A DNA stretch of 49,404 nucleotides, from assembly GCA_003599885.1 (NCBI GenBank), contig QZKW01000048.1, forward strand, positions 1 through 49,404. Direction: 5' to 3'. The stretch's first letter is position 1, and each line of letters opens with the position of its first letter. A model generated the notes under the pieces. That model was not told where the DNA came from. It did no database searches and worked only from the letters and a program-made list of their open reading frames with translations. A program made the translations under genes and the position numbers. Source of the stretch: Desulfobacteraceae bacterium (lineage in GTDB: Bacteria > Desulfobacterota > Desulfobacteria > Desulfobacterales > Desulfosalsimonadaceae). Positions 1 to 7,988 of this stretch are shown one piece after another.

Positions 1-294
1 CGGATAAACGCCTTTTTCAACCGCCATCGCAACTTCCTTGTCCTTGATGAAACGGGAAGAATCGGCGATGTCCGTTGTGCCGTCGATAATGGCCTTGATG
101 CCGTTGCCGGAGCCGCCGCCGGAAACCGACACATTCACGTCCGGATGAATCTTCATAAATGCTTCCGCCGCTTTCTGGGCGATGGGCAGCACGGTGGTGG
201 AACCGTTAATCCCCAGAGATTCGGCCCAGGCACCGGCGGTAAAACATAACACACACAAACACATGGTAATCATTTTTACATAATTGATCTTCAT
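1..294 (-). CDS. pstS: Phosphate ABC transporter substrate-binding protein PstS (partial, C-terminus beyond window)
   Basis: Periplasmic phosphate-binding component of a Pst ABC importer. Only the first 98 codons are inside the window. They start at ATG 294, with an AGGAG ribosome site about 10 nt upstream. The N-terminus is a Sec signal peptide ending around AGAWA-ES. It is followed by the family's opening strand (GINGSTTVLPIAQKAAEAF) and the phosphate-binding loop SGGGSGNGIKAI, then a TTDIADSSR segment. The gene diverges from phoB across 246 nt that contain a Pho-box-like repeat. Its own pstC and pstA are presumably further left on the minus strand. It is a different paralogue from the lipoprotein PstS at 7989-8924. 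Confidence 0.9.
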   Translation of the reverse strand, partial: MKINYVKMITMCLCVLCFTAGAWAESLGINGSTTVLPIAQKAAEAFMKIHPDVNVSVSGGGSGNGIKAIIDGTTDIADSSRFIKDKEVAMAVEKGVYP

Positions 295-431
295 TGCAAT
301 TTTTCTCCTTTTGTTGTTATTGTCAAATAGCGCCTTCCAGATAATTCCACTTTCTGGCGGCAATATAATCCCCGTTTTTGACAATTGTGTTACAGAATAT
401 CGAAGATACCATGACATCGATGAAATATCGT

Positions 432-475
432 CTGTCACCAAAACGTCACAGAGTTTTCACAGGTTTGTAATGATC
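432..475 (+). promoter_or_regulatory. Pho-box-like direct repeat upstream of phoB
   Basis: Half-sites CTGTCAC (432), ACGTCAC (443) and TTTTCAC (454), then a weaker TTGTAAT (465), occur at an exact 11-bp period. That is the spacing of tandem PhoB half-sites (consensus CTGTCAT). A possible -10 (TAATGA, 468-473) overlaps the end of the array, about 70 nt before the phoB start. The orientation points toward phoB, suggesting autoregulation. An effect on the divergent pstS is possible but not shown. Confidence 0.6.
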
Positions 476-540
476 AATCGATACCAATGCTTATCGTTCT
501 CATAGATCCAAAAGCCGTTTAAAAAGACAGGTACGAGAAA

Positions 541-1227
541 ATGACCCGAACCATACTTATTATTGAAGATGAAACCGACATTTTAAATCTCATTGAATGG
601 CATCTGAGGGCCGAAAAATATACGGTGCTGACGGCAAGTGACGGTTTAAAAGGCCTGGATACAGCCATCAGGCAATTGCCGGACCTCATCGTTCTGGACC
701 TCATGCTCCCCGGCATGGACGGCCTGGAAATCTGCAAAACATTGAAACGCAATCCGAAAACCGAGCATATCCCGGTGATCATGCTCACCGCCAAAGGGGA
801 GGAAGTGGACCGGATTGTCGGACTGGAACTGGGCGCGGATGATTATATGGTCAAACCGTTTTCCCCCCGGGAACTGACCCTTCGGGTCCGCGCCGTCCTC
901 AAGCGTACCGACATTTCCCCTGCTGAAGAAAAAAGCATTCAGTACCAGAACCTCCGCATGGACCTGGACAGTCACCGGGTGTGGGTGGGTGAGAACGAAA
1001 TCGTTCTCACCGTAACGGAATTCAAACTGCTGATAGAACTGATCCAGAACAGAGGAAGAGTGCGAACCCGCGATCAATTGCTGGACCGGGTATGGGGCTA
1101 CCAGTTCGACGGGTACGCCCGGACCGTTGACACCCATGTCCGCCGCCTTCGCCAAAAATTAGGGGAAGAACACGCAGATGCTGTCGAAACGGTTCGGGGC
1201 ATCGGCTACCGGTTCAGGGAAAATTAA
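541..1227 (+). CDS. phoB: Phosphate regulon response regulator PhoB
   Basis: OmpR/PhoB-family response regulator of 228 aa, the normal length. The receiver domain spans about residues 3-120, with acidic residues IEDE near the N-terminus, phospho-acceptor D53 in LIVLDLMLPGMDG, and the conserved KPF lysine. The C-terminal winged helix (about 130-227) ends in the classic VETVRGIGYRF. It is predicted to activate pst and pho genes when phosphorylated by PhoR at low phosphate. It is the first gene of a tight phoB-phoR-pstB-phoU operon, and a Pho-box-like array lies upstream. The assignment as PhoB rather than another OmpR-type regulator rests on phoR, pstB and phoU next door. Confidence 0.95.
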   Translation: MTRTILIIEDETDILNLIEWHLRAEKYTVLTASDGLKGLDTAIRQLPDLIVLDLMLPGMDGLEICKTLKRNPKTEHIPVIMLTAKGEEVDRIVGLELGADDYMVKPFSPRELTLRVRAVLKRTDISPAEEKSIQYQNLRMDLDSHRVWVGENEIVLTVTEFKLLIELIQNRGRVRTRDQLLDRVWGYQFDGYARTVDTHVRRLRQKLGEEHADAVETVRGIGYRFREN

Positions 1228-1231
1228 TATC

Positions 1232-3004
1232 ATGACCAACATGCGTTTCAGAACACGGCTGATGCTGTCTTTCTGGATAATCTTAATACTGGCCTTGTGT
1301 CTGCCCGCCTATTACATCAATCAAACCCTAAAAAACGATATCATACGGGAGGCGACGGCCAGCGCCTTTACCGAGCTGAACTTTGTCGACTGGCTCTTGG
1401 AAAAAGCCCCTGCATTTGAAAACAACCAGGCGCTGGATGATTGGTGCAAAGAGATCGGATCACAGGTAAAATACCGTATCACCATTATAGCGGCAGGCGG
1501 CAGGGTCATCGCAGATTCGGATGTCAAGGGTTCGGCGATCACAACGCTGGACAATCACGCAGATCGGGAAGAGGTCATCGGCGCACGCAAATCCGGTCAG
1601 GCATCCAGCCTCCGTTACAGCGGCACACTCAAGAAAAACTTAATCTATGCGGCAAAAAATATCAATTATTCTTTTGTCCCTTCCGGCGTTCTCCGGGTGG
1701 CGGTCCCTCTGTCCACCGTCGAAACCCGGCTGGCCCATTTTTCCCGTCAGTTCTGGGCCATTCTCCTGGCTATTTTCGTCACGACCACCATTCTCAGCCT
1801 GATTTTCGCCCAAAAACTCGAAACCCCGATACGTAAAATCATCCTGGCGGCCACCGCCATCGGAGAAGGGGATTTCAGCCGACGGCTGGATGTTGATACC
1901 GGAACGGAATTTGCCCCGCTCGCCCGCTGCATCAATGACATGACCGGCAAAATCGGACAGAGCATCGAGATGATCACCGCCCAGAAACAGGAACTGGAAG
2001 CGGTGCTTGAAGGCATGCAGGAAGGCGTGATGCTGCTGGACAGGGAAGGGAAAATCAAGGCCGTCAACCAGGCCCTGAGCGGAATCGCCCGATGCATGCC
2101 CACCTGCGTCGGACATCGGCCCATGGAAATATTTTTAAATGCGGAAATTCAGTCGGCCTGCGATGAGGTTCTGGGCGGAGAGGAGCATTTAAGGCTGAAA
2201 ATAGCGATGCCGAATGACCGGGAGTATGAGGTCAATCTCGTCAAAATCGCGGAAGAAGGAGCGGTTGTCGTGTTCCATGACATCTCTGAGCTGGTCAGGC
2301 TGGAAAAAGTCCGCCAGGATTTTGTGGCCAACGTTTCCCATGAACTCCGCACCCCCCTGACTTCCATCAAAGGGTATGCGGAAACGCTCCAGGATCCGTC
2401 ATTCAGGGCCGGGGATCAGGCCGGCGCGTTTGCCAACATTATCGTCAAAAACGCCGATCAGATGTCCCGCGTGGTTTCCGACCTCCTTGAACTGACCCGG
2501 CTTCAGCAGAAAAACGCCCAACCGGAAATGCTTGCCCCAGTCAACGCAGCGGCCTGCTTTCATACCGCCGCAGAAACCTGCATGCCCATGCTCAATGAAA
2601 AAAATATTCTTCTCCATAACCTTCTTGTCGGGCCCATTCCCGTTCAGGGGGACGAACATTCCATCGTGCAGGTATTCCGGAACCTTCTGGACAACGCCAT
2701 CCGCCACAGTCCGGATGGCAGCCGCATCACCGTATTTTCAAAAGACACAAACGATACGGTTGTCTTTGGCGTTGAAGATGAGGGGAGCGGCATTCCGAAA
2801 CAGCATCTGAAACGAATTTTCGAACGGTTTTACCGGGTGGACAAGGAAAGAAGCCGGGCATCCGGCGGCACCGGACTGGGGCTTGCCATCTGCCGTAACG
2901 CCATCCAGAAAATGGGGGGCGCCATCTGGGCCGAAAGCCCGCCGGGGAATCGCACCAAAGGATCGGGGTTTTATTTTTCTTTAAAAAAATTTAAGGACTT
3001 CTAA
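1232..3004 (+). CDS. phoR: Phosphate regulon sensor histidine kinase PhoR
   Basis: Membrane sensor kinase of 590 aa. I chose ATG 1232, 4 nt after the phoB stop; an upstream in-frame start at 1178 would overlap phoB by 50 nt. Order: TM1 (about 8-30), an extracytoplasmic domain of about 140 residues, TM2 (FWAILLAIFVTTTILSLIFA), HAMP, a PAS domain, then HisKA with phospho-accepting H370 in SHELRTP. HATPase_c follows, with DNAIRHSP (N box), GSGIP (G1) and GGTGLGLAI (G2). The large periplasmic domain makes it the long type of PhoR, unlike the short E. coli form. It should phosphorylate PhoB and be restrained by PstB/PhoU at high phosphate. Confidence 0.93.
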   Translation: MTNMRFRTRLMLSFWIILILALCLPAYYINQTLKNDIIREATASAFTELNFVDWLLEKAPAFENNQALDDWCKEIGSQVKYRITIIAAGGRVIADSDVKGSAITTLDNHADREEVIGARKSGQASSLRYSGTLKKNLIYAAKNINYSFVPSGVLRVAVPLSTVETRLAHFSRQFWAILLAIFVTTTILSLIFAQKLETPIRKIILAATAIGEGDFSRRLDVDTGTEFAPLARCINDMTGKIGQSIEMITAQKQELEAVLEGMQEGVMLLDREGKIKAVNQALSGIARCMPTCVGHRPMEIFLNAEIQSACDEVLGGEEHLRLKIAMPNDREYEVNLVKIAEEGAVVVFHDISELVRLEKVRQDFVANVSHELRTPLTSIKGYAETLQDPSFRAGDQAGAFANIIVKNADQMSRVVSDLLELTRLQQKNAQPEMLAPVNAAACFHTAAETCMPMLNEKNILLHNLLVGPIPVQGDEHSIVQVFRNLLDNAIRHSPDGSRITVFSKDTNDTVVFGVEDEGSGIPKQHLKRIFERFYRVDKERSRASGGTGLGLAICRNAIQKMGGAIWAESPPGNRTKGSGFYFSLKKFKDF

Positions 3005-3766
3005 ATGGAAAACGCGCAAAAATTCAGCGCCCGGAATCTTGATTTCTATTATGGCGACGTTAAAGCGCTGGATGATATTTCAATCACCATCGGCAAAAAT
3101 CAGGTCACCGCCCTTATCGGGCCTTCGGGCTGCGGGAAAAGCACGTTTTTAAGGTGCCTGAACCGTATGAACGACTTGATCCCCGGGACCCGGGTCCAGG
3201 GCCTCATTCATCTGGACGGCGAAGATATTTACGCGCCGAAAGTCGATGTGGTCAACCTTCGGCGGCGGGTGGGCATGGTGTTTCAAAAACCCAACCCGTT
3301 CCCCAAAACCATATTTGAAAACGTGGCTTACGGGCTGCGCGTCAACGGCATTAAAGACAAAAAAAGTCTCCGGCAGCAGGTGGAAAAAAGCCTGCACCAG
3401 GCTGCGTTATGGGAGGAAGTTAAAGACCGGCTGAACGGTTCGGCCCTTGGCTTGTCCGGGGGGCAGCAGCAACGGCTGTGCATTGCCCGGGCCCTGGCCG
3501 TTGAACCGGATGTGCTGCTCATGGACGAGCCGGCATCGGCGCTGGACCCCATCGCCACCCAGAAGATTGAAGATCTGATCCATGAACTGAAAAAAAACTT
3601 CACCATTATCATCGTCACCCACAGCATGCAGCAGGCCGCCAGGGTGTCGGATATCACGGCCTTTTTTTATATGGGCAAACTCATTGAAACCGGCGATACC
3701 GAGACCGTGTTCACCCGCCCGTCCCTTCAACAGACAGAAGATTATATTACCGGAAGATTCGGTTGA
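3005..3766 (+). CDS. pstB: Phosphate ABC transporter ATP-binding protein PstB (canonical copy)
   Basis: Cytoplasmic ATPase of a Pst importer, 253 aa. All motifs are canonical: Walker [11 protein letters not shown]-loop [10 protein letters not shown], signature [15 protein letters not shown], Walker B LLMDEP, D-loop SALDP and H-loop IIVTHSM. The start codon follows the phoR stop directly (TAA then ATG), so translation is coupled to the sensor kinase. It sits with phoBR and phoU rather than with permease genes. It probably serves the system whose pstS begins at 294 on the other strand. Its intact motifs contrast with the two degenerate PstB copies at 4539-6100. Confidence 0.95.
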   Translation: MENAQKFSARNLDFYYGDVKALDDISITIGKNQVTALIGPSGCGKSTFLRCLNRMNDLIPGTRVQGLIHLDGEDIYAPKVDVVNLRRRVGMVFQKPNPFPKTIFENVAYGLRVNGIKDKKSLRQQVEKSLHQAALWEEVKDRLNGSALGLSGGQQQRLCIARALAVEPDVLLMDEPASALDPIATQKIEDLIHELKKNFTIIIVTHSMQQAARVSDITAFFYMGKLIETGDTETVFTRPSLQQTEDYITGRFG

Positions 3767-3784
3767 TAACTACAGGAGAAACCA

Positions 3785-4474
3785 ATGGAAGACAGAAAAC
3801 ATTTCGTCAACTCCCTCGAAAAACTGAAAATGATGCTTCTGAACATGGCCACCATGACCCGGCGCGCTGTTGAGAATGCCAATCAGGCATTTCAGGACCG
3901 CAATGAAGGCCTTGCCCAGGCGGTTATCGACGGTGATCACGCAATCAACGACCTTGAGGTTCAGATTGACAATATTTCACTCAAATTACTGGCGCTGGAA
4001 CAGCCCATGGCCAGGGATCTCCGGTTTATTATCGGCGCCATGAGAATCAGCAATGACCTGGAGCGTATCGCCGACCAGGCGGTCAATGTCGCGGAAAGGA
4101 CCCTGTTTCTGTGTCAGCACCCCCCACTGGACCCGATCCCCGCGATGGAACAGCTCATGGAAGTAACGGGGGACATGCTGGATCGCGCCATCAAGTCTTT
4201 TGTGGAGGAGGACCCGAAACAGGCTATCAGCATCCGGGAAATGGATGACACGGCCGATCACTGGACCATGGTTGTCTTGCAGACACTGATTGAAAATATG
4301 GTGCAGAATACGCCGGAAGGAGAAAAACGGCTGGTCAATACCCGACGGTCCGTTCAAACGATTATTGCTTCCCGGTGCCTGGAACGGGTGGGGGACCTAT
4401 CGACCAATATCGGCGAACATGTGGCGTTTATTGTCACTGGTATGAACGTGAAACACCAGAAGATCGCATTTTAA
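3785..4474 (+). CDS. phoU: Phosphate signalling complex protein PhoU
   Basis: Helical regulator of 229 aa that links the Pst transporter to PhoR and represses the Pho response when phosphate is plentiful. It has two PhoU repeats. The first carries the metal-binding-type signature around LRFIIGAMRISNDLERIADQ (about residues 78-100). The second carries TIIASRCLERVGDLSTNIGEH near the C-terminus. An AGGAG ribosome site precedes ATG 3785, 18 nt after pstB. It is the last gene of the phoBR operon and is followed by a long hairpin. Confidence 0.95.
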   Translation: MEDRKHFVNSLEKLKMMLLNMATMTRRAVENANQAFQDRNEGLAQAVIDGDHAINDLEVQIDNISLKLLALEQPMARDLRFIIGAMRISNDLERIADQAVNVAERTLFLCQHPPLDPIPAMEQLMEVTGDMLDRAIKSFVEEDPKQAISIREMDDTADHWTMVVLQTLIENMVQNTPEGEKRLVNTRRSVQTIIASRCLERVGDLSTNIGEHVAFIVTGMNVKHQKIAF

Positions 4475-4491
4475 AAACACAGACATTTCCC

Positions 4492-4531
4492 TTCAACTGA
4501 TCCCGCTTGGCGCCAGGCGGGATCAGTTGAA
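4492..4531. terminator. 15-bp perfect hairpin between convergent phoU and pstB
   Basis: The arms TTCAACTGATCCCGC (4492-4506) and its exact complement (4517-4531) enclose a 10-nt loop that itself contains TGGCGCCA. It lies between the phoU stop and the stop of the opposing pst operon, so it could serve both strands. There is no U-tract on either side, so it may be a transcript-stabilising hairpin rather than a classic intrinsic terminator. Confidence 0.55.
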
Positions 4532-4538
4532 AGCCCGA

Positions 4539-5318
4539 TCATCCGTATCGGCCCTCGATGTACTCACCGGTCCTGGGGTTCCGGGGATTCAAGAACAGTT
4601 CCTCGGTGCGGGCATGTTCGATCATTTCGCCGAGCAGCATAAAGATGCATTCATCACTGATGCGCCGCGCCTGGGCCATGTTGTGGGTGACGATCACGAT
4701 GGTATAACGGCCCCTTAGTTGATACATCAACTCTTCAATGGCCCGGGTCCCTTCAATATCAAGCGCGGAACACGGTTCGTCCATTAAAATGACGTCCGGT
4801 TTCAGCGGCAGCAGGCGTGCGATGCAAAGCTTCTGCTGCTGTTCCAGCTGCAACGAGGTCGCTTTGGCTTTAAGACGGTCCTTCAAGTCTTTCCACAAGC
4901 CGACTTCCATCAGGGATTTTTCAACGATGTCATCCAACTCGCTCTTCTTAAAGGAGCCAAACGGATGATGGATGCGCAGGCCAAACAGGATATTTTCATA
5001 AACGGATATGGGCACCGGATTGGGGCGCTGAAAAACCATGCCAACCGATTTTCGCAATTCGATCAGGGAAACATCCGGGTCATAAATGTTTTTCCCGAGA
5101 ATCACGATCTTGCCTTCGGTCCGGACATAGGTGAAACGTTCATTGATGCGGTTGAAACAGCGCAGCAGCGTTGTTTTGCCACATCCGCTCGGGCCGATCA
5201 GCGAGGTGATCAGGCCGTTTTTCACATCGGTGTTGACATTTTTGAGGGCCTGGAATTCGCCATACCAGAGATTCAGATTCCGGGTGTGAATACAGTATTG
5301 CATACTCTCCGTTGTCAT
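4539..5318 (-). CDS. PstB-like ATPase with degenerate ABC signature motif
   Basis: Phosphate-type ABC ATPase of 259 aa, last gene of the second pst operon. Walker A (GPSGCGKTT, 42-50), the Q-loop glutamine (GMVFQ, Q97), Walker B (VILMDE, D180-E181), SALD and the H-loop histidine (VTHNM, H212) are intact. The ABC signature is not: LSGGQ is replaced by LQLEQ at 156-160. The DNA reads cleanly through this site, so it is not a frameshift. The losses are complementary to those in the neighbouring ATPase 5 nt upstream. The pair therefore probably forms a heterodimer in which this subunit supplies the working Walker/Q/H half-site. Confidence 0.9.
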   Translation of the reverse strand: MTTESMQYCIHTRNLNLWYGEFQALKNVNTDVKNGLITSLIGPSGCGKTTLLRCFNRINERFTYVRTEGKIVILGKNIYDPDVSLIELRKSVGMVFQRPNPVPISVYENILFGLRIHHPFGSFKKSELDDIVEKSLMEVGLWKDLKDRLKAKATSLQLEQQQKLCIARLLPLKPDVILMDEPCSALDIEGTRAIEELMYQLRGRYTIVIVTHNMAQARRISDECIFMLLGEMIEHARTEELFLNPRNPRTGEYIEGRYG

Positions 5319-5323
5319 AAGCG

Positions 5324-6100
5324 TTAGCCAAATATTCCGTTTACATATTCATATGTCTTGGCATACTGCGGATTGTCGGAAAAAATGTTTTCAGTGCTGT
5401 CAAGCTCGATACAGTCGCCGTTACACAGAAACATGGTGCGGTCTGCCAGACGGCGGGCCTGTTGTGTCAGGTTGGTGACCAGAATGATGGTGATATCATT
5501 GCGCAGTTCCTTCAACACATCCTCAATCCTCATGGTGGTCACCGGATCAATGGCGATTGAAAACTCGTCCAGGCATAAAATCTGCGGTTGATGTGAAAGC
5601 GCCCGGGCAATGGTCAAACGCTGTTGCTGACCGCCCGACAAAGCGGTGCCCAGTGTACCCAGACGATCTTTCACTTCATCCCAGAGGGCCGCCTGTTTCA
5701 GGCACCGTTCCACAATTTCGTCCAAGTCGTCTTTTTTTGTGAGTCCGACGCTGCGCGGCGCAAAGGCCACATTGTCGTAAATGCTCAAGGGCAATCCCAC
5801 CGGCAGCGGCGCCACCATGCCGATTTTTCGGCGCAGGGCGTAAATGTCCTTGATGCGGCTGATATCAGCCCCATCCACCCGGATGGTTCCGGAGACTGTG
5901 GCATTGGATACAAAGTCGATGGTCCGGTTCAGGCAGCGCAACAGCGAGGTTTTACCGGACTGCGACGGGCCGATGATACCGAAAATTTCATTGCGGTATA
6001 TATCAAAGGTCACGCTGTGGATGACTTCTTTAACGCCGTAAGCCAGGCGCAGATTTTCAATTTCGATGGTTTTTTCAGGAGGCGTCATGGTCACTACCAT
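5324..6100 (-). CDS. PstB-like ATPase lacking Q-loop Gln and H-loop His
   Basis: Phosphate-type ABC ATPase of 258 aa, fifth gene of the second pst operon. Walker A (GPSQSGKTS, 44-52), signature LSGGQQQRL (154-162) and Walker B (LCLDEF, D178-E179) are present. The Q-loop reads GMVAPLP, with Pro98 where PstB has Gln, and the H-loop reads VTNLT, with Asn210 for His. The SALD D-loop is changed to IAID. It overlaps the pstA stop by 7 nt. The start at 6100 is uncertain: an in-frame ATG at 6088 is equally possible. It should give the intact signature to its partner while its own nucleotide site is impaired. Confidence 0.9.
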   Translation of the reverse strand: MVVTMTPPEKTIEIENLRLAYGVKEVIHSVTFDIYRNEIFGIIGPSQSGKTSLLRCLNRTIDFVSNATVSGTIRVDGADISRIKDIYALRRKIGMVAPLPVGLPLSIYDNVAFAPRSVGLTKKDDLDEIVERCLKQAALWDEVKDRLGTLGTALSGGQQQRLTIARALSHQPQILCLDEFSIAIDPVTTMRIEDVLKELRNDITIILVTNLTQQARRLADRTMFLCNGDCIELDSTENIFSDNPQYAKTYEYVNGIFG

Positions 6101-7005
6101 TTTTTATGATTACGCAGCCAGACGCGCAGTGCGATGGCGCCGGCATTGACAAACAGAACCGAGCAAAGCAGGACGACGGCAGTGGCGTAAGGGAGAGATT
6201 CCTTCACATTGGGCACCTGGGTGGCCACTGTGTAAAGGTGCATGGAAAGCGCCATGCATTGCTCGTTTAATTGATATGGGAACAGGTCGCCCCGGGAGAC
6301 GGCCTTGTAAAATACGGCGCCGGTGAACATGATCGGGGCGGTTTCACCGGCTGCCCGGCTGACCTGTAAAATAATACCGGTCAGGATACCGCTGATGGAA
6401 TTGGGGAGCACAATGGCCCGGATCGTCTGCCATCGGGTGGCCCCGACATTCCAGCAGGCTTCCCGAAACGTCATGGGAACGGAAGCCAAAGCCTCCCGGG
6501 TGCTGGCGATAATTACCGGTAATGTCATAATGGCCAGGGTGAGCGAAGCGGATATGATGGAATAGCCGAACTGGGCGGCATACACAAACGCACCCAGTCC
6601 GAACAAGGCATGCACGATGCTGGGTACGCCCGCCAGATTGATAACCGCCAGATTGATAATCCGGTTAAACCAGTTGTCGCGGGCATATTCGTTCAGATAA
6701 ATGGCGGCAAAAACACCGATGGGTGCGGCAATGGCCAGTGAGATCAACACCAGATACAACGTACCGACAAAAGCCGGCCAGATCCCGCCTTCACTCATCC
6801 CTTTTTTGGGCACCTCGACCAAAAATTCCCAGCTCAGCGAAGGAAGCGCATGATAGAACAGATAAGCGATAATGGCCAGGAGCGGTATGATCATGCTGAT
6901 GACCATGAGGGAAAACAGGATTTTTGAAACGGATTGAATCCGTTCCTTGCGGACCACAAAATCGGTTTTGGTAAAACGGGTTACAGGATCAATAGGGTCG
7001 GTCAT
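6094..7005 (-). CDS. pstA: Phosphate ABC transporter permease PstA
   Basis: Inner-membrane permease subunit, 303 aa. There is one N-terminal membrane helix (ILFSLMVISMIIPLLAIIAYLF) after a charged cytosolic start, then five or so more helices. The binding-protein-dependent transport loop that docks on the ATPase is visible as EALASVPMTFREACWNVGAT. The ending LPNSISGILTGIILQVSRAAGETAPIMF is typical of PstA. It is 4 nt downstream of pstC and overlaps the next ATPase gene, so translation across the operon is probably coupled. Substrate assignment as phosphate rests on family and neighbours. Confidence 0.93.
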   Translation of the reverse strand: MTDPIDPVTRFTKTDFVVRKERIQSVSKILFSLMVISMIIPLLAIIAYLFYHALPSLSWEFLVEVPKKGMSEGGIWPAFVGTLYLVLISLAIAAPIGVFAAIYLNEYARDNWFNRIINLAVINLAGVPSIVHALFGLGAFVYAAQFGYSIISASLTLAIMTLPVIIASTREALASVPMTFREACWNVGATRWQTIRAIVLPNSISGILTGIILQVSRAAGETAPIMFTGAVFYKAVSRGDLFPYQLNEQCMALSMHLYTVATQVPNVKESLPYATAVVLLCSVLFVNAGAIALRVWLRNHKKW

Positions 7006-7009
7006 GGCG

Positions 7010-7942
7010 TTACTTTCTCCTGATCCCGCGAATTACCAGATCAGCGGTCAAATTCACTGCAAAAGTAATGATAAACAGCAGTATACCGGTCAGAAACAAA
7101 ACATGATAATGATCGGACCCTGCGGAAGCTTCTCCCAGTTCGGCGGCGATATTGGCCGTAAGGGTGCGGACGGAATCAAGGGGACCATGGGGGATCTGCA
7201 CGGCATGGCCGGTGGCCATCAATACCGCCATGGTTTCGCCGACTGCCCGGCCGATACCCAGTAATACCGCTGCAAGCAGGCCATTCTTGGCCGAAGGGAG
7301 CAGGACGCGATAGATAATCTGCCATTTGGTGGCTCCGAGCGCCAGGGCTGCTTCGCGATAGGAGTCCGGGACCGCCTTCAAGGCATCTTCGCTGATGGAT
7401 ACAATAATGGGCACACTCATCAAAGCGAGTATCAAGCCGCCATTCAGCAGATTTACACCCACCGGCGCCCCGGTTAATGAAACAATTATACGGCTCATTA
7501 CCGTTAAGCCGATGAATCCCCAGACAACGCTTGGAATCGCCGCCAATAATTCAATGATGATTTTTAAGGATTCTTTCATCTTTGGCCCGCAGAATTCTGA
7601 AATGAAAATGGCGCTTCCCAGGCCAAAAGGCACTGCGATGATCATGGCCAAAAATGTTACACTGATACTGCCGAAGGTTAAGGCAAAGGTTCCATAACGC
7701 ACGTTGACCTCTGATGTCGGATACCACTGAGTATTAAATAAAAACTTGGCAAGGTCAAAGTGGTCGCTGAAAAAAATAGGCAGCGCCTCACGAAAAACAA
7801 AGAAAAAGATGGCCAGAACGAAAATGATGGCGCTGATCCCGCTCAAGCGAATGATCAACTCGAGCAGGTTTTCCATTGCTATCGACAGGAACTGCCGTTG
7901 GGGTAAGGTGTTTTTTAAAGTTGAATCAGCCGTGTCGTTCAT
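7010..7942 (-). CDS. pstC: Phosphate ABC transporter permease PstC
   Basis: Inner-membrane permease partner of PstA, 310 aa. I use ATG 7942; the open frame extends three codons to a TTG at 7951. The first helix (ISAIIFVLAIFFFVFREALPIFF) is followed by the PstC-type sequence FGLGSAIFISEF. The ATPase-docking loop is EDALKAVPDSYREAALALGATK, shown here only by its core ALKAVPDSYREAAL. The family ending is GIGRAVGETMAVLMATGHA. It lies between pstS and pstA in the second pst operon. Confidence 0.93.
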   Translation of the reverse strand: MNDTADSTLKNTLPQRQFLSIAMENLLELIIRLSGISAIIFVLAIFFFVFREALPIFFSDHFDLAKFLFNTQWYPTSEVNVRYGTFALTFGSISVTFLAMIIAVPFGLGSAIFISEFCGPKMKESLKIIIELLAAIPSVVWGFIGLTVMSRIIVSLTGAPVGVNLLNGGLILALMSVPIIVSISEDALKAVPDSYREAALALGATKWQIIYRVLLPSAKNGLLAAVLLGIGRAVGETMAVLMATGHAVQIPHGPLDSVRTLTANIAAELGEASAGSDHYHVLFLTGILLFIITFAVNLTADLVIRGIRRK

Positions 7943-7988
7943 GCATATCAAGCCTGTTGTTTCTGATATAAAGGCAAATCAAATCCAT

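Noticed and set aside
284-505. 73-codon plus-strand open frame between pstS and phoB
   Set aside because: It covers the pstS leader, the Pho-box array and promoter region, has no ribosome site and no protein-family sign.
1178-1231. Upstream start of the phoR open frame
   Set aside because: It would overlap phoB by 50 nt, and the added residues are translated phoB sequence in another frame. ATG 1232 precedes the first membrane helix properly.
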